A DNA stretch of 64,000 bases, from the NCBI RefSeq assembly GCF_019112545.1, contig NW_025064888.1, forward strand, positions 1,429,620 through 1,493,619. Direction: 5' to 3'. The notes under the pieces were generated by a model. It made no database searches. It was given only the letters and a program-made list of their open reading frames with translations, and was not told where the DNA came from. Positions within the stretch are counted from its first letter, which is position 1. Every line of letters begins with the position of its first letter. The position numbers and the translations under genes are program-made. Positions 10,270 to 21,588 of the stretch are shown here, in pieces. This DNA is from Guyanagaster necrorhizus (lineage: Eukaryota > Basidiomycota > Agaricomycetes > Agaricales > Physalacriaceae).

Positions 10270-12050
10270 TGACACCCTCTCCATGTTCAGGCATGTAAAA
10301 TTGCAAAAATTGCAAATACATGGACTGCATTTCAGTCCAGTAAGCATGTAACTGAGAATAAAATAAGAGTGTGCAGAAACCTAGCCATCATGAGGCTAAA
10401 CTGAAGTAACAAGGAGCAGAGTGCATGGCCTAGTAGCAGACTAATATCAGAGGGGTTAGACTGCATGTGAGGTCCCAGCACTTGGCCCTAAACATGCCAA
10501 TACCATTACAAGAGGGCATGCTAAAGATAAAAAGAATATGATCGAAATATGATCAGCAATCCTGATCACATTGATCAAGGATGCACAGCCATTGATGCAC
10601 TGATGGGACACACCTTAGAACAGAGAACTGAGACCCAAAGAAAGGTATCTGAATAACTGGATGTTGAACAGAGAAATGAAATGATGGCAACAAAGGAATA
10701 GATAGAGGAATACTACCCTCAGAGATGAATAGCACATGTATGGCTCAGAGACTCACATGCATACTTACAGTGCCTTAGCACACTTGACACAGAGAGGGAC
10801 TCTGCATCATACTGAGGTATGACACATACCATATTGGGTGAGTTAATTGGTGCATGTCAGGCCAGAAACAGTGCATTTTGTGAGCTGGAGGGAATGTCAA
10901 GACACTGGAAAAGAGAACATAACCATTGTGGCTGACTCCAGACATGGGAGATAACTCTGGGGGTCTGGAACAGTTTACTGCTGTCAGGGATGTGTCACCA
11001 GGGAAATAAGAAAGTGAGCAGATCTGGCTAGGCCAGCTAGCCAAGGCCAGCTAGTGAGGAAACATTGCACAGTCCTGGCCTGGAAGAGAATAAGCATGGC
11101 AACTGTGATATGCATGTGAATAATACCTGTGGGATCTGGCATGGAGTCCCACACTTTGAAGATACCATAGTAGAGTATTTAAATACTGCATTGTATGAAT
11201 AGAATACAAGTTTCTGACCCCCACAGTTGCAGTGTATTGGGCACAGAAATTGCACCCTAGCTCTGGGTTTGTGTTTGTAACTTCAGATGAGAGAATAAAC
11301 TGATTATTGGATATCATTGAGAGAGCTGTGAGAACTAAGTGAGGCATCAAAGCTCATGAAGGACTTGAGCCCAATTTGATAAGAGGTTTTGGATTGTGCT
11401 CTAATCTGAGAATAAGAGAGTGGTGTCTGAAGGGCATCATCTTGAGTTTTTGAGGTATTTGTGATGTGCAGCACTACAGGTGGCAGAGGTTCAAACCCTT
11501 TGGTCTGTCAGATGGTGTTTATTATGTTTTGTGTCTCTAGATCACATAGGTTTGAATCCTGTGGGTCTATGATTGGTTTGGAAACTTGTGAACAGAGATC
11601 TGTGCTCTTTGGCACTTGTGGATGTGTTTGTGATTGGTTTTTGCATAGAGCACAAAGCTTTGAGTCATGTATTGTGTGTGTTAGGGATTTTGAGGTGATC
11701 TGAGCTGTGCTTAGGATATTTTGAGGGTTTTGTGGGAGTGTTTTGACATATTGTATTGAGCTGCAGTACCTATTGCCTTGAGGCCTGGCAACACCTGTTG
11801 CCACCTCTTGTTCTGATAAAACGAAAAGCTTTGAGACTTAGAGAGATCTAGGACTGTTGTACATGTGCTATTACTGTTTGCATGCTGTGGATTCATTGAA
11901 GAAGACAATTATATTTGTTGATTACTACTGTTATCATATTATAATCCCCCCATGAACTAAGAGTTTTGTGTGTGTGTTGGTGTGAGTGTGGTCAGTGGAT
12001 AGTGCTCTGCTGTATCTGCTTTCACCTTGTGTGCACTCAGATCCTCTTCA
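10270..12050 (-). repeat. Repeat X copy 1, probable long LTR
   Basis: This 1.78-kb CpG-poor segment matches 57,386-59,155 in inverted orientation over its whole length. Read on the minus strand it starts TGAAGAGGATCTGAG and ends GGGTGTCA, i.e. TG...CA. The other copy has the same ends and lies cleanly inside a gypsy pol. No credible protein is encoded: frames such as 11,461-11,703 recur in both copies but only as shared DNA. The right end falls inside the caspase domain of the neighbouring metacaspase. The flanks here (...ACAG / GCAT...) do not match, so this copy may be one LTR of a larger or deleted element. The solo copy supports the LTR reading. Confidence 0.65.
11470..11680 (+). other. 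tRNA T-arm-like words inside repeat X
   Basis: Three stretches resemble T-arms with decayed B boxes: AGAGGTTCAAACCCTTT near 11,479, ATAGGTTTGAATCCTGT near 11,548, and GCTTTGAGTCATGT near 11,659. The first two can form a 5-bp stem around a 7-nt loop. TTCAAAC and TTTGAAT would both be TTCGAAY if a CpG was lost. The same words are kept in copy 2 (57.7-57.95 kb, other strand). I could not fold a complete cloverleaf for any of them, so they are not called as tRNA genes. Confidence 0.35.
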
Positions 12051-12620
12051 GCATGTTGACAATATTGACACAGGATGGAAAGGAGAGGTCTTTGGACAAG
12101 CTATGTTCAGAACCAAGGAGTAGCTGTATTCGTTCTTGTAGCATGCCTAAGTCCTCTTTCAGGTATTTCTCCATTGAAGTGGCATCTGGTACACAGCCTT
12201 GCAATGGAAACGAATCATATGCATCGATGCCTATTATCACTGCCCAGAATCTCGAGCACTGCACTTCAAGAGGTGGCTTCCAACGAGCGATTAGCAGGCA
12301 TATTCCTGTGGCAAAGAATTGCCTACCTCGATGGTCGAGGGGCTGTCCTGCTTCTCAAGGAAGGATTCGTATTGAAATCTGGGCCTAATGCGATGGAGTT
12401 GTTGGAGACATTGATATGCTTCAGTGGCAGAGCTGCCTTTCTTGCATATCACTCTAGCTCTTGCCTCTTGGAAAACCATGACCAAATCAATGTCTGGTGT
12501 TCTTCCAATGGCCATCCTATAATGTATCACCAGCTGCTTCTCATACTGCGCGAGCAAGCTAATTATATTTGAAGGTAATTCCTGCACTGGAATTTCAGTG
12601 TTTTCTTGGTCGACATGGCA
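12051..12620 (-). pseudogene. Metacaspase A, cut by repeat X
   Basis: Minus-strand exon 12,620 to 12,327 encodes a helical region (LLAQYEKQLVIHYRMAIG, CLQQLHRIRPRFQ). It is followed by a 68-nt intron (GTAGGC...GTGCAG, 12,326-12,259) and an exon starting CSRFWAVIIGIDAYDSFPLQ, GCVPDATSMEKYL, LLLGSEHSLSKDL, NIVNML. These align block for block with metacaspase B (RFWAVIIGIDGYKRYPLGSC). The caspase fold is interrupted immediately after NIVNML, where repeat X begins, so the catalytic His and Cys segments are absent. Upstream exons are unresolved; a frame at 13,305-13,511 (minus) might hold part of the N-terminus. The intact protein would be a caspase-fold cysteine protease cutting after Arg/Lys; this copy cannot be. 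Confidence 0.75.
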
Positions 12621-13934
12621 AAGGTGAATACTCACATAATTGTTTTCTGAGGAAACCTTTATAGGCGGATTGGCATGTTCTCTCGGTCATCCAAGATTCT
12701 GTGTCATCTTACTTTGAAGAGAACAAGAGCACCTACAAATTGGGGGAGGTAGACACTTAATTAGTGGCTCTTCCCTGGGTGCTGGGAGGTAAACACATGG
12801 CTCCATCAGTAGGTGCTTATCACAGCTCAAAGCAGGGATGAGGCTGTCACATAATAGCTGTTGTGATGCTGCCACTGTTTCCACTGATCATTATGGCTTG
12901 AGCAGAATTTGATCATGTTGTGACTTGCAACTTTCGAGCATCTTTCCTGTGATAAATCTCCCCTAAGAATCGAGTTCAAAAGGACTGGGAGCTTGAAGGT
13001 ATGGTAAATGAACAGACTAGGAGTCTGGTAACTTCAGGACCAGGAACTTGCCAGCAACAGTGGATGAGATGATTGGCACCATAGATGCCATGGGGTACAA
13101 GTGCCATACTACAATCGGTCAAGGACCTAAAATTACTTCTAAGGTTTGATGTGGATTCATGCTTTCTCCGGAAGTGAGGATGCAGTGAGTGGCGATTGTG
13201 TATCAATTAAACCACCTAGCTGCTCATCATGAAATGTTCCCTGTGCCAATAAATTCTTCCGGAGTTTGTAGAAATGACTAATGCCTTCGAATTGTCGGCA
13301 GGATCTAGTAGTCCAAGAATGCTTGTTCCATGGTAGTTACATTGCACTGCCGGGTTATGGCTAATAAGATCACTTCTTTTGGTAAAGAACTCTGAATGGA
13401 GATGGTTTTCATTGTAAGCACAGTATATCCACCTTTCTTGGGTTTGATGTCCTTCATCCCACGGTGTCGATGGTTGACCTTTCTGTGGCTGGCGCCTAGC
13501 AAGGTATCCATGATAAATATTAATGGATGATGTAAAATCTCACAGCACTGGTTTATGGAAATGACTGGTAATAATCATAGATGACTGGTCCACATTAAGT
13601 AGAAATAGGAACCATTAAATAGAATAACTGGTAACACCTTAGAAAATTCCCATCAGCGCTTTGCTTCCTGAAATCCATCTTGTAACACGGCTATTAGGTT
13701 CTATCGTATGCACACAGTCCACGACGAGCCACTATGGCATTCGAAAATTGACACCAAACCAAGTTTCTCTTTGGAGACATGGCATCATTCAAGGCCCGCT
13801 AACTCGGATGTACATGATGCCCCATTGGTATGGAAAGTTGGTGGTACTTCCAGGGATTTTACTGAGATGAATTCCATAGGCACTATTTGATTTTTGCTTC
13901 TCGCTTTCCTTAATCGAAATGTAAATTTCTTTAG
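12621..13934. other. Shared region between head-to-head metacaspases
   Basis: About 1.3 kb between the divergent metacaspase copies. It must contain the 5' ends of both genes, and a bidirectional promoter is possible. Frames at 12,687-12,884, 12,976-13,206 and 13,305-13,511 (minus) and 13,661-13,890 (plus) have no recognised domain and no confirmed splice joints. Confidence 0.35.
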
Positions 13935-15379
13935 AATTCAGAGCAATCTTCTTTGGACCGTAATTTTGACGGTGATTCGGATGCTGTTGCCATGGTATAC
14001 TTATTTTGTGGATTTTCGGAAGTTGATGTGCTAACTGTTGATGTCAGGATGATTTCGATTTCCCGGAAGATAGACTTCAAGTTGAGAGCTTGGAGGATGA
14101 ACTCAAGGGTCTAGCAGAGCACGAGAAGCAGCTATCTGTGCAGTACGGGATGGCAGAATCCGATACCGAATCTCGCCGCATCGACTCAGTAGCTGTCTTC
14201 GAAGAGACAAAGCACAGGGTGCTGAGCGATGATGAATCTGCCTATCCATTGTTTGAAAAACTCCATAGGCTCCGTCACCTGCACACACAGTTGTATGAGT
14301 TAGGCAAAGGACTTGGGTCTATCAAACTCAAGCCATTTCCTAGAATTACATTAACAGGAGTATATTTAATGTTTTATCATTCACCTTCTTATTAACTATC
14401 AGTAAAATAGAGACCACATGGAATCGGCGCCTCGCGGTTCTGGGCTGTCATCATTGGAATTGACGGGTACAAGAGGTATCCACTGGGCAGCTGTGTGGCA
14501 GATGCATTATTGATGAAGACATACTTGGAGAAAGATCTCAAGGTTCCTATAAACCACATACAACTTCTCCTTGGCAGGAAACATATGCCCTCAAACGATC
14601 CTTCCATTCCGTCACACGACAATATCATGAACATGCTTTGCAGTCTCATCAGCAACCCCAACATCAAGAAAGGAGACAACATCGTCATATTTTTTGCCGG
14701 TGATGGCTCAAGCTACACTTCCTCGGAATATCCGAGAGATGTCGAGGAAAGGAAGTCAAGCATTCCAGATGTACGCATCTCGACACCGAGCTACAGCGCA
14801 AAAAACAAAGGCAACAAACGTATCAATGCTTTCTGCCCTACCGAGGCTCTCTGCCCCATCAACCGCGACATCGTCGATGTCAGTGGACACAAAATTCCCG
14901 ACATCAGCGATCAAGAGATTAATACAATTCTCTATGAAATTTCGCAGGCTAAAGGGAATCAAATCACCATCATCCTCGACTGTTGCCACTCTGCTAGTAT
15001 CACTAGAGACCCAAAATCTAGAGTGCGCAGCGCTCTTCCCCTGACCGATGTGTGTGACATTATATTTCTTGTTGGGATGCAGAACCTGAAGCGCATATCC
15101 AACCGTACTTCAATAATGGAGCAGAGATGGCATCCAGACATGTCTTCTCATGTGGTTGTGGCGGCGTGTAATGACTACGAGTTCGCGGGGGAGCACGAGG
15201 CGGAGGGAGAGTTTCATGGGTTTTTTACCCATTCGCTCGTTAAAATTGTCAGATCAGGGTTCTGGACGAAGGAGATGACGTATGTCGATCTTGTCCGGGG
15301 TCTACAATCAACGTGCACGCAGACACCAGTTGTTTCTGGTGATTATATACACTCGCACCTTTGGTACCAGATGATGTGA
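13935..15379 (+). CDS. Metacaspase B, caspase-fold protein with His-to-Asp change
   Basis: Three exons join in phase 0: 13,935-13,994, 14,048-14,359 and 14,411-15,379. Introns are GTATAC...GTCAG (with CTAAC branch point) and GTATAT...AATAG. The first exon may have more 5' sequence; no start is certain. Exon 2 is a charged helical region (LAEHEKQLSVQYGMAE, LFEKLHRLRHLHTQLYEL). Exon 3 is the caspase domain: RFWAVIIGIDGYKRYPLGSC, GDNIVIFFAGDGSS, ITIILDCCHSASITR, HVVVAACNDYEFAGE and a C-terminal TPVVSGDYIHSHLWYQ. In metacaspases the first catalytic motif is (Y/F)(S/A)GHGS; here the His codon is GAT, giving GDGS. The catalytic Cys of DCCHS is kept. The frame is otherwise intact, so this is either a pseudoprotease or a young pseudogene. 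It is a paralogue of the truncated copy on the other strand. Confidence 0.82.
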
Positions 15380-16744
15380 ATGAATCATCTCTTTGTAACT
15401 AAGGTTACTGGGTCAGTTGATGGATAATGTATAACAATAGATATAGTCACCCTAATATTGGAATTTGTATGATCGTAGATTGGTGTAATATTAGAGATGT
15501 CGTGAGACTCTAAGAAGCAATGAGCAAAGGAAGAAAAAAAAGAAAAATCTTGGGACATTGACGCATGGGCATGTTCGGCACTCGACCGATACACTCACAG
15601 TTATATTGTTGAAATAGTGAAGTACGAGGTGCATATCACCTGCACTGAAGCTGAAATTGTAGCCTGGATTAATATGCTGACATCAGTTAGGTCAATATTT
15701 GCGTTGATTGACACGCCGGAGACCGATGGCATCATTTCGCGTTTTTCGTGGCTATATAGTGGTGTCACCCACCCCACCAACAAATTCTGGCCGGCTCAAA
15801 TAAATAAGCACAGACTAAGTTACGAGTTCCAAGGCGACGTTGGAATGCTAGGATACGGTTGACTGGTGGAATTAGCGAGTAATAACATGGGACCTCCCTC
15901 CTTACTGTCACATGTGCAGCCTCGCATAGATTGTATTGCATTTTGCTACCCTGCGTGAAGCACGGTTAACCTCATGTGAAGGAGTGGAAAGAAGGGAAAG
16001 TCCCTACCTAGTAAAAAAGCGTGTCCAAAAAAACAGAGCTCAAAAATCAACGAACCCCCCCAGATGAGCACGCGTCGAGTCACGAGATTACGACGTGCGC
16101 AGCGGGATTCTGGCTATGCGAGGTGACGAGCATGGTTATCTCGACCTCAGAATATAGGTTGGACGCGCCTGAATAAATACGAAGGACAAGGACAGTCAAA
16201 GAATTTGTGCATTCGGTTGTTGCCGTAAATGCCGGCAGAATATTTCAAAGTCCGAATACAGATCGGCCTGGCCGCATCCATGAATCTTCACCATCACCAT
16301 CACTGGCTGCCTACGACTTCGCTCTGCAGAGTACGACAGATAGTCAGCACTAGTGAGCGCCCAGTGAGCCGATCCTAGTAATTCTGTAGGAGAACTTTTC
16401 ACTCAAAGCCCCTATGCAGGAACCATACAGCTCTCTATCAGCAACAGCAAGCAAAGCCAAGACGAAGAAACATGAAGAATTGGCCGTCTTTCACATACAA
16501 TACATTACTTTGACTCGGCGCTGAATGAATGATCGAAGGGATATCGAAGGAAACCGGTGCCCAGTGAGCAAATTGACATTCACGTTTCTATGTGTTTACA
16601 AGCTGACTATTCGTGATACAGCTCAAAGTCACCTGGTGCTGAGAATATTTTCGTCATTTGCGACTTGGCGTGAGTAAGGAATTGCACATATATCCACTAA
16701 GGCTGGAGAATACCATAAGACCAGAACAATTACGGGCTCCTGGC
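15380..16744. other. No gene assigned
   Basis: CpG-containing DNA with small frames at 15,617-15,862 (plus, 81 codons) and 16,196-16,402 (minus, 68 codons). Neither shows a known motif or consistent splice neighbours. Confidence 0.3.
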
Positions 16745-16895
16745 CAATTGAGGTCGGTACATTTTCCATGCAGTTCCGTCTCTCTCTGACAGATACTCTA
16801 GTGCGAGACAAAGGCTGAGGCGCAATTTCGATAGTGAAGGAGTTAACCCAATGGTGGAAGGGAACGATAGGTGAAAATACCAGGCAGGTATGTAA
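16745..16895 (-). repeat. Short dispersed similarity, copy 2
   Basis: Reverse complement of this stretch matches 2,625-2,800. Here one frame stays open over the match and reads VPFHHWVNSFTIEIAPQP, then SRTRVSVRERRNCMENVPT. Copy 1 has stops in the matching frame. It may be an exon of an unnamed family. Confidence 0.42.
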
Positions 16896-18524
16896 CTTTC
16901 AAGGCTGTGGTGAAGTCAGTGCTCATCTGTCTGTCCGCTTCGGTAGTGTCCTACCCTGTCCTACGCTTTTCCCGATACCTGGTTTCCTTTTTCTGCCGAC
17001 AGATGTTTCATTCTTCCCGCCATCAACGTCGCACCTTTCACCAGAACGATGCTATCTGGCTGCGCCTTTTCAGTAGCCTGGGAGATCATCGCGAGAAAAG
17101 GAATGCCCTGAGGAGTGTTGTAGTCATGTCGAAGTAGAAGAAAGTGAGTAGTCGGGGTTGTTAGAAGTACCCAAGAACTAATGATATGCTTTTGTAGCCT
17201 GCTCAGGTCACTTCAGGATGCGCTCTAAGATGCTCGTTTTTATGATTTATATCATTCCACCTCTGGGCGCCTATGATATGGATTCGATTCAGATGCTTGT
17301 TGCCTTCGGCGCGCGTTCTCTACATTTCCGCGGTCCCAGTCTCGACGATCCGTGTATAGGGAGAGGCACCGGCCATGTATGCGCAAGCGGCGAAGAATCG
17401 GATCTTTTCCCATTTAATGACCCGACTCTTCCCCTCTGCCTCGAACCAAAACACTCACTTGGGCTAGCCTTCCGATTTTCAGCAGCGACATTGCTGTGAT
17501 GACGACTTCAGTCAGCAAGGTCGCTACCGTCAAACACGCTAACGACAGTTTTTTGTTCGTGTCTGTTGCCCCCATTGTCTGCGAAGGCTGAGGAAAATCC
17601 TGCATTACCTGTTGATATGATCAAGTCTTCTGCCGCAAGAAGCCAAGTGACAGACATCTGTGGGGCTGAAATGTCACAGAATCGGGATGCGACCATTTAC
17701 CGGGGTGGGATGGTCTGCGTAGGTAATTCTCGTATTTCTTTCGGAGCAGGCTCCATAGCTAACGTAAGATTTCTCAGCTCTAACGGAATCGAGATGAAGG
17801 GACTCGGACAAAATGGCGTTGCGATTGCGATATAGAATTTTTGTGTTTTTCCGCAGTCGTCTCTCTACTACCTCGACACACAACGATTCTGTCGACCCTT
17901 ATATACACAGTGAAAATACTCTCTTGACGCAATAAACAGGGCCTCAGCTATTTCATGTCGACAACTTTGTTGCGGGGCGTTTTCACCACGCAGAACTTTC
18001 ATAGAACTAAAACGTTGGTGAGAGACTATTGTTCTACGTCAGTCAACAAAGCACATTTGTTATGAGCTAAGTGATACTCTACTGCCGGTGATAAAGCATC
18101 GATGAACAGAACTGGTTAGACGCGTCGGGGATCTAAAAATAGCACCCTAATTGCTGATTATCAGGCATGTATTCTTTCGTATGTCTTCTTCATTATTAAG
18201 CCTTCTTTCGTCTATTCTGCAAAGAACAGAAGCCATGGCACGCATGACTCAGAAGGACATAGAGAAAATTTTCTACATCCCACTTCTTCACTTCTTTCCC
18301 TCACTGCGCATCTTCCTCAGTGAAGGCGCTCTTCTTCCTCTTCCTCCACCAGTGAGTAGTTTCTTTTCTTGTCTGGGCCACCGCCTGTTCAACGGGCGGC
18401 GCCTGTGGTACCAGTTACTGACAAACTCCTTCGGTTTCATTGAAGGCTTTTTCAGATTCCCTTCCTCGTTGACCGTCAACCTGTCAAATTATCTGCCGAA
18501 CGCATTTCTCGACTTCTCCAACAA
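16896..18524. other. Unresolved region upstream of cysteine-cluster gene
   Basis: Several 60-93 codon frames overlap on both strands. A minus-strand exon-like piece near 17,600-17,455 (TNKKLSLACLTVATLLTEVV, ending at a GTGAGT donor) looks like a membrane helix, but I could not connect it to others. The last 300 bases are pyrimidine-rich (repeated CTTCTTCC words), as often seen in 5' leaders of fungal genes, and probably serve the gene starting at 18,525. Confidence 0.35.
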
Positions 18525-20448
18525 ATGGCCGAACCTACAGACCCTCAGGAACTCGCCGTCGTTCAAGCCCGAGAAGCATACACTGTCGCCAGCGCTGCCT
18601 TGGAAGGACTCGAGGAAGTATCGCCCAACGCTACTTGGTCATCGTCTCGCGTTGACGACTGGTTAATAAATGCTGCGGACGAATGGACAATCTATAACGA
18701 TAACTTGTTGTTGGCGGGGGTTCCACTCAGGAAGTGGTATAAACTCGCGAGGAGTTTCTTGCAGGCTGTCGCCGCTATTCCCATCGAGAAGGTTGACGAG
18801 GCCAGAAGAGAGTACAACATCCTGGCTCGCGAAGCAGTGCGTGGTTGAGTTTTCTTTCTTCTTCTATTGTTTGACCGTCTTGCCAGGCTCAGTATGAGTT
18901 CGACGTGATTCTAATGCCAATGAAACACGTGGTTACTCCCATTACCGCGCCTTCCAAGTCACCCGTTCTCTCTAGACAAGTTTCCGTGGCACTGCCTGCG
19001 CCTTCGACCTCCAAAGTCGCCGTCCCACAGCCGATTCCAATAATTCAGAAACCCGTGGTTAGGCCGTCAACCATGGCACCATTGCCTTCATCTCCAATTC
19101 ACGCGGTGACTCCGACGTCTCCGCTCCATGTCCGGGGTAAGGGGTCCTTAAAAACCGTGGTGGCTACTTCTGTGGTCCAGCGGAAGCCTCCATCCACGTT
19201 TAGAACCGTCAATGGTGTGTCGTTGTTTTATTTTTCTTTCAGTCGTCCCTCATCATTCTTATAGCTGCCTCTCGTCCTCAAGTGATCCCCGGGCCAAGCA
19301 CTATTCCGGACGAAGGTAGTGTCGCTTTTCGTTCGCATGTACCCTTGTTTTTACCAGGCACAGATGACGAAGAAGAGGACGAGAGTGACGACGAGATTAA
19401 GAGTATTGGTAACATCGAGGACGACCGTGCCCCTAGCTCCTTTCCTACCAAAATTGCTGGCCGTTTACGAATTCCGACAGTTATGGTGTCTCCCCGCCGT
19501 TCAACACGCCCTCACAATCCTTCTCCCATGAAGGCCATCCCTCAGGTGTTGACCTCAAAGAAGGTCAAGAGGTCTACCAAGGAAGCACCCATGCCTGGCC
19601 CTACCGAAATTGGCAAAGGCAAAGCGAAGGAGATGGGTTTTCGCAAGCACCCACACGACGAGGTGGAGGATGGGGTTGGCCAAGCGTCGTCCTCAAAGAA
19701 AACCAAGATTCAAGCTGACACGGCCGTCGAAGGAGATACCATTCGGGTCACTAAAGCTGTGAGGGCTCGTGGTCCTGGGCCTTCCAAACTGCTGGTGAAC
19801 TTGGACGTCAGCAATGGCGGATTTGGTGAGGTCGTGCCCTCATCTGCCAGGCCTGTCGATAATGGCATCACCTCTATCGGTGTCGTCAAAGTCGAAGCAG
19901 ATTTCGGCGAGTTCGTCCAAGTTGACAACCGGTACTGGCACAAGGAGGTCGCCGCCTTTATCGGAGAACGCGTATGTTTCCTTTTCTTTTATCTTATACT
20001 TTTGTTGATCTGCCTTTAGTATTCAAAGCCCTGTGACCAGTGCAAGAGACGTCGCACGCAATGCCGCAAGTTGTTGACCTACACAGTCATCTGCGCTCGT
20101 TGCCACTATGCAAAGCGCCCTTGCACCATCGATGGAGAGGTCAGTCTCAATCCAGTGGACTATTATCGTCCTTCTGGTGCCAGTGAGTATCTTTCTTCTC
20201 TTTTAGATGTGTTTTGTCTGATTCTTTTAGCCTCTTCCAATACTTTTGAGGGGGTTATCGCAGCCATTGAACAGAACAATAACACCATTGACTCAGTGAT
20301 CCAGCAATACTTGTCTGGCCTCAGTGTTCTATCTTATACTGATAATGTTCGAGCCCAGCTATCATGCCTTCGTGAATGTCTCTCTCCTGGCGACGGCGAG
20401 GACAAGGGTGAGGACAATGACATACGTTCAGAGGGAAGCGACGACTAG
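18525..20448 (+). CDS. Zn2Cys6-like cysteine-cluster protein, intact
   Basis: Five exons join without a stop: 18,525-18,836, 18,887-19,214, 19,265-19,971, 20,020-20,182 and 20,231-20,448. They total 1,728 nt and give 575 residues from ATG 18,525. Residues 1-104 are helical (ELAVVQAREAYTVASAALEG). The middle is Pro/Ser/Thr-rich and low-complexity, with an acidic patch (DDEEEDESDDEI) and basic runs (SKKVKR, SKKTK) that could be nuclear signals. Near residues 450-490 lies CDQCKRRRTQC, a 9-residue linker, then CARCHYAKRPC. This spacing, CX2CX6CX9CX2CX6C, fits a Zn2Cys6 binuclear cluster but lies far from the N-terminus, unlike classic Gal4-type factors. A short helix and an acidic tail follow. 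AATAAA occurs about 130 nt after the stop. DNA binding and a nuclear role are inference. An alternative acceptor for exon 3 exists at about 19,242. Confidence 0.82.
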
Positions 20449-21118
20449 GGCAGAGACAGCTGATTTGGCTGGGAGCACCGCTCCGTTTGTAATTTTGAAC
20501 AATTTTTATACACCAATTATCGTGCGCCTTCGGGAAAAATTTATATTGCTGCCTGTACATCGCTCCACAGAGGGCATAAATAAATAAAGTTGTATTTTCT
20601 TGAAATTTTGTGTGATTTCTTGAGTGATTTTGGGGTTCATTTAAACTTGGGGAAATTTCAGCAGCTGGGATCATGTGCAATGGTCCATGTGCTTTCCTGG
20701 CTGTACACTGAATCTTAAAAATTCTGCTGAGTCCAAATGATGCAAATTCCAAAATGGTAAGGAGTGTAGTTGGCCACAGCTTTGTTGCCATTAACCTTTG
20801 GATTTGTCAAGTGTTGTATCTCTAAGTGTGAGACTTCATTACTGCAATGTGGTTTTTGCTGATAACTCTATTGTACATAGTCAAATCCTTGGTGAAATGC
20901 AATATTTTTGTTAGTGATATCATAGTTTCCATCCTATGAACAACATGGGACCATGTCTCTTCCCCCTAAACTTTTTAAATCTTTGGGGTCAAAGACTCAA
21001 AAGTTTAAACCAAGTGATGTGCTGGGCAACTGTATCAGGTGGAAAGTTGAATATATTTATTTTTTTCTACTGGGTTAGTTACTTTATGTCATAGTAAGAA
21101 ATAATAAGCAAGTAATTA
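20449..21118. other. CpG-poor spacer
   Basis: After the polyadenylation-like AATAAA the base composition changes: CpG almost disappears and T-rich words dominate. No coding frame with a motif is seen. It is the left border of the decayed compartment. Confidence 0.35.
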
Positions 21119-21123
21119 CCTGG

Positions 21124-21583
21124 TGTTAGACTCAAGCATCACATGAACAGATACATGTGATAAACAGATGTCTCCTCACACTTCAGGAGATCAGCTGAGT
21201 CCACTGATGCATATTCTGATCAATGTGTCGCAAGGCCAAGAGAGTTGGCTCAAGTATAGAATGGTGTGAGGATAAACTTTAGCTTGAAGCTGGGGATTAC
21301 CAGTGAGAGCAAGCCTCCTTAAATACCGTACAGGGTCTGTTAATAATACTATGTACTTATTGTGTGTCTCTCTATCTGTTGTGCTCATTGTCCTTGAGCA
21401 TCACTACCATACATAAAAGGCTGATTATGTGTCATCGGGCAACACTGTTGTGTTGAAAGACAATGATGGACTTGGCTAGTTGTGATGACTAAGCCTTGTC
21501 CCATGGTCCTAAGCACTTGTTCTAGTGCCCTGACTAAGCATAGATAGGGGTTAAATCAAGGAAAAAGTGGAGAAATTGTAACA
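21124..21583 (-). repeat. Solo LTR of the chromovirus family
   Basis: A 460-bp segment starts TGTTAGACTCAAGC and ends AAATTGTAACA. It matches the LTRs of element A along its length and in the same written orientation. It is flanked by CCTGG on both sides (21,119-21,123 and 21,584-21,588), a perfect 5-bp target duplication, so the element was lost by LTR-LTR recombination. It keeps CpGs where other copies have TpG or CpA (GTCGCAAG against GTCACAAG; ATACCGTAC against ATACTGTAC). This copy is therefore less decayed. Confidence 0.88.
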
Positions 21584-21588
21584 CCTGG

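Noticed and set aside
11461..11703. 80-codon frame conserved in both copies of repeat X as a possible protein
   Set aside because: The conservation is at DNA level over the whole repeat, no start or domain is present, and the strings RGSNP and RFESC point to tRNA-like DNA.
11440..11720. Functional tRNA genes
   Set aside because: Only T-arm-like words are seen; no acceptor stem, D-arm and anticodon arm could be paired with them.
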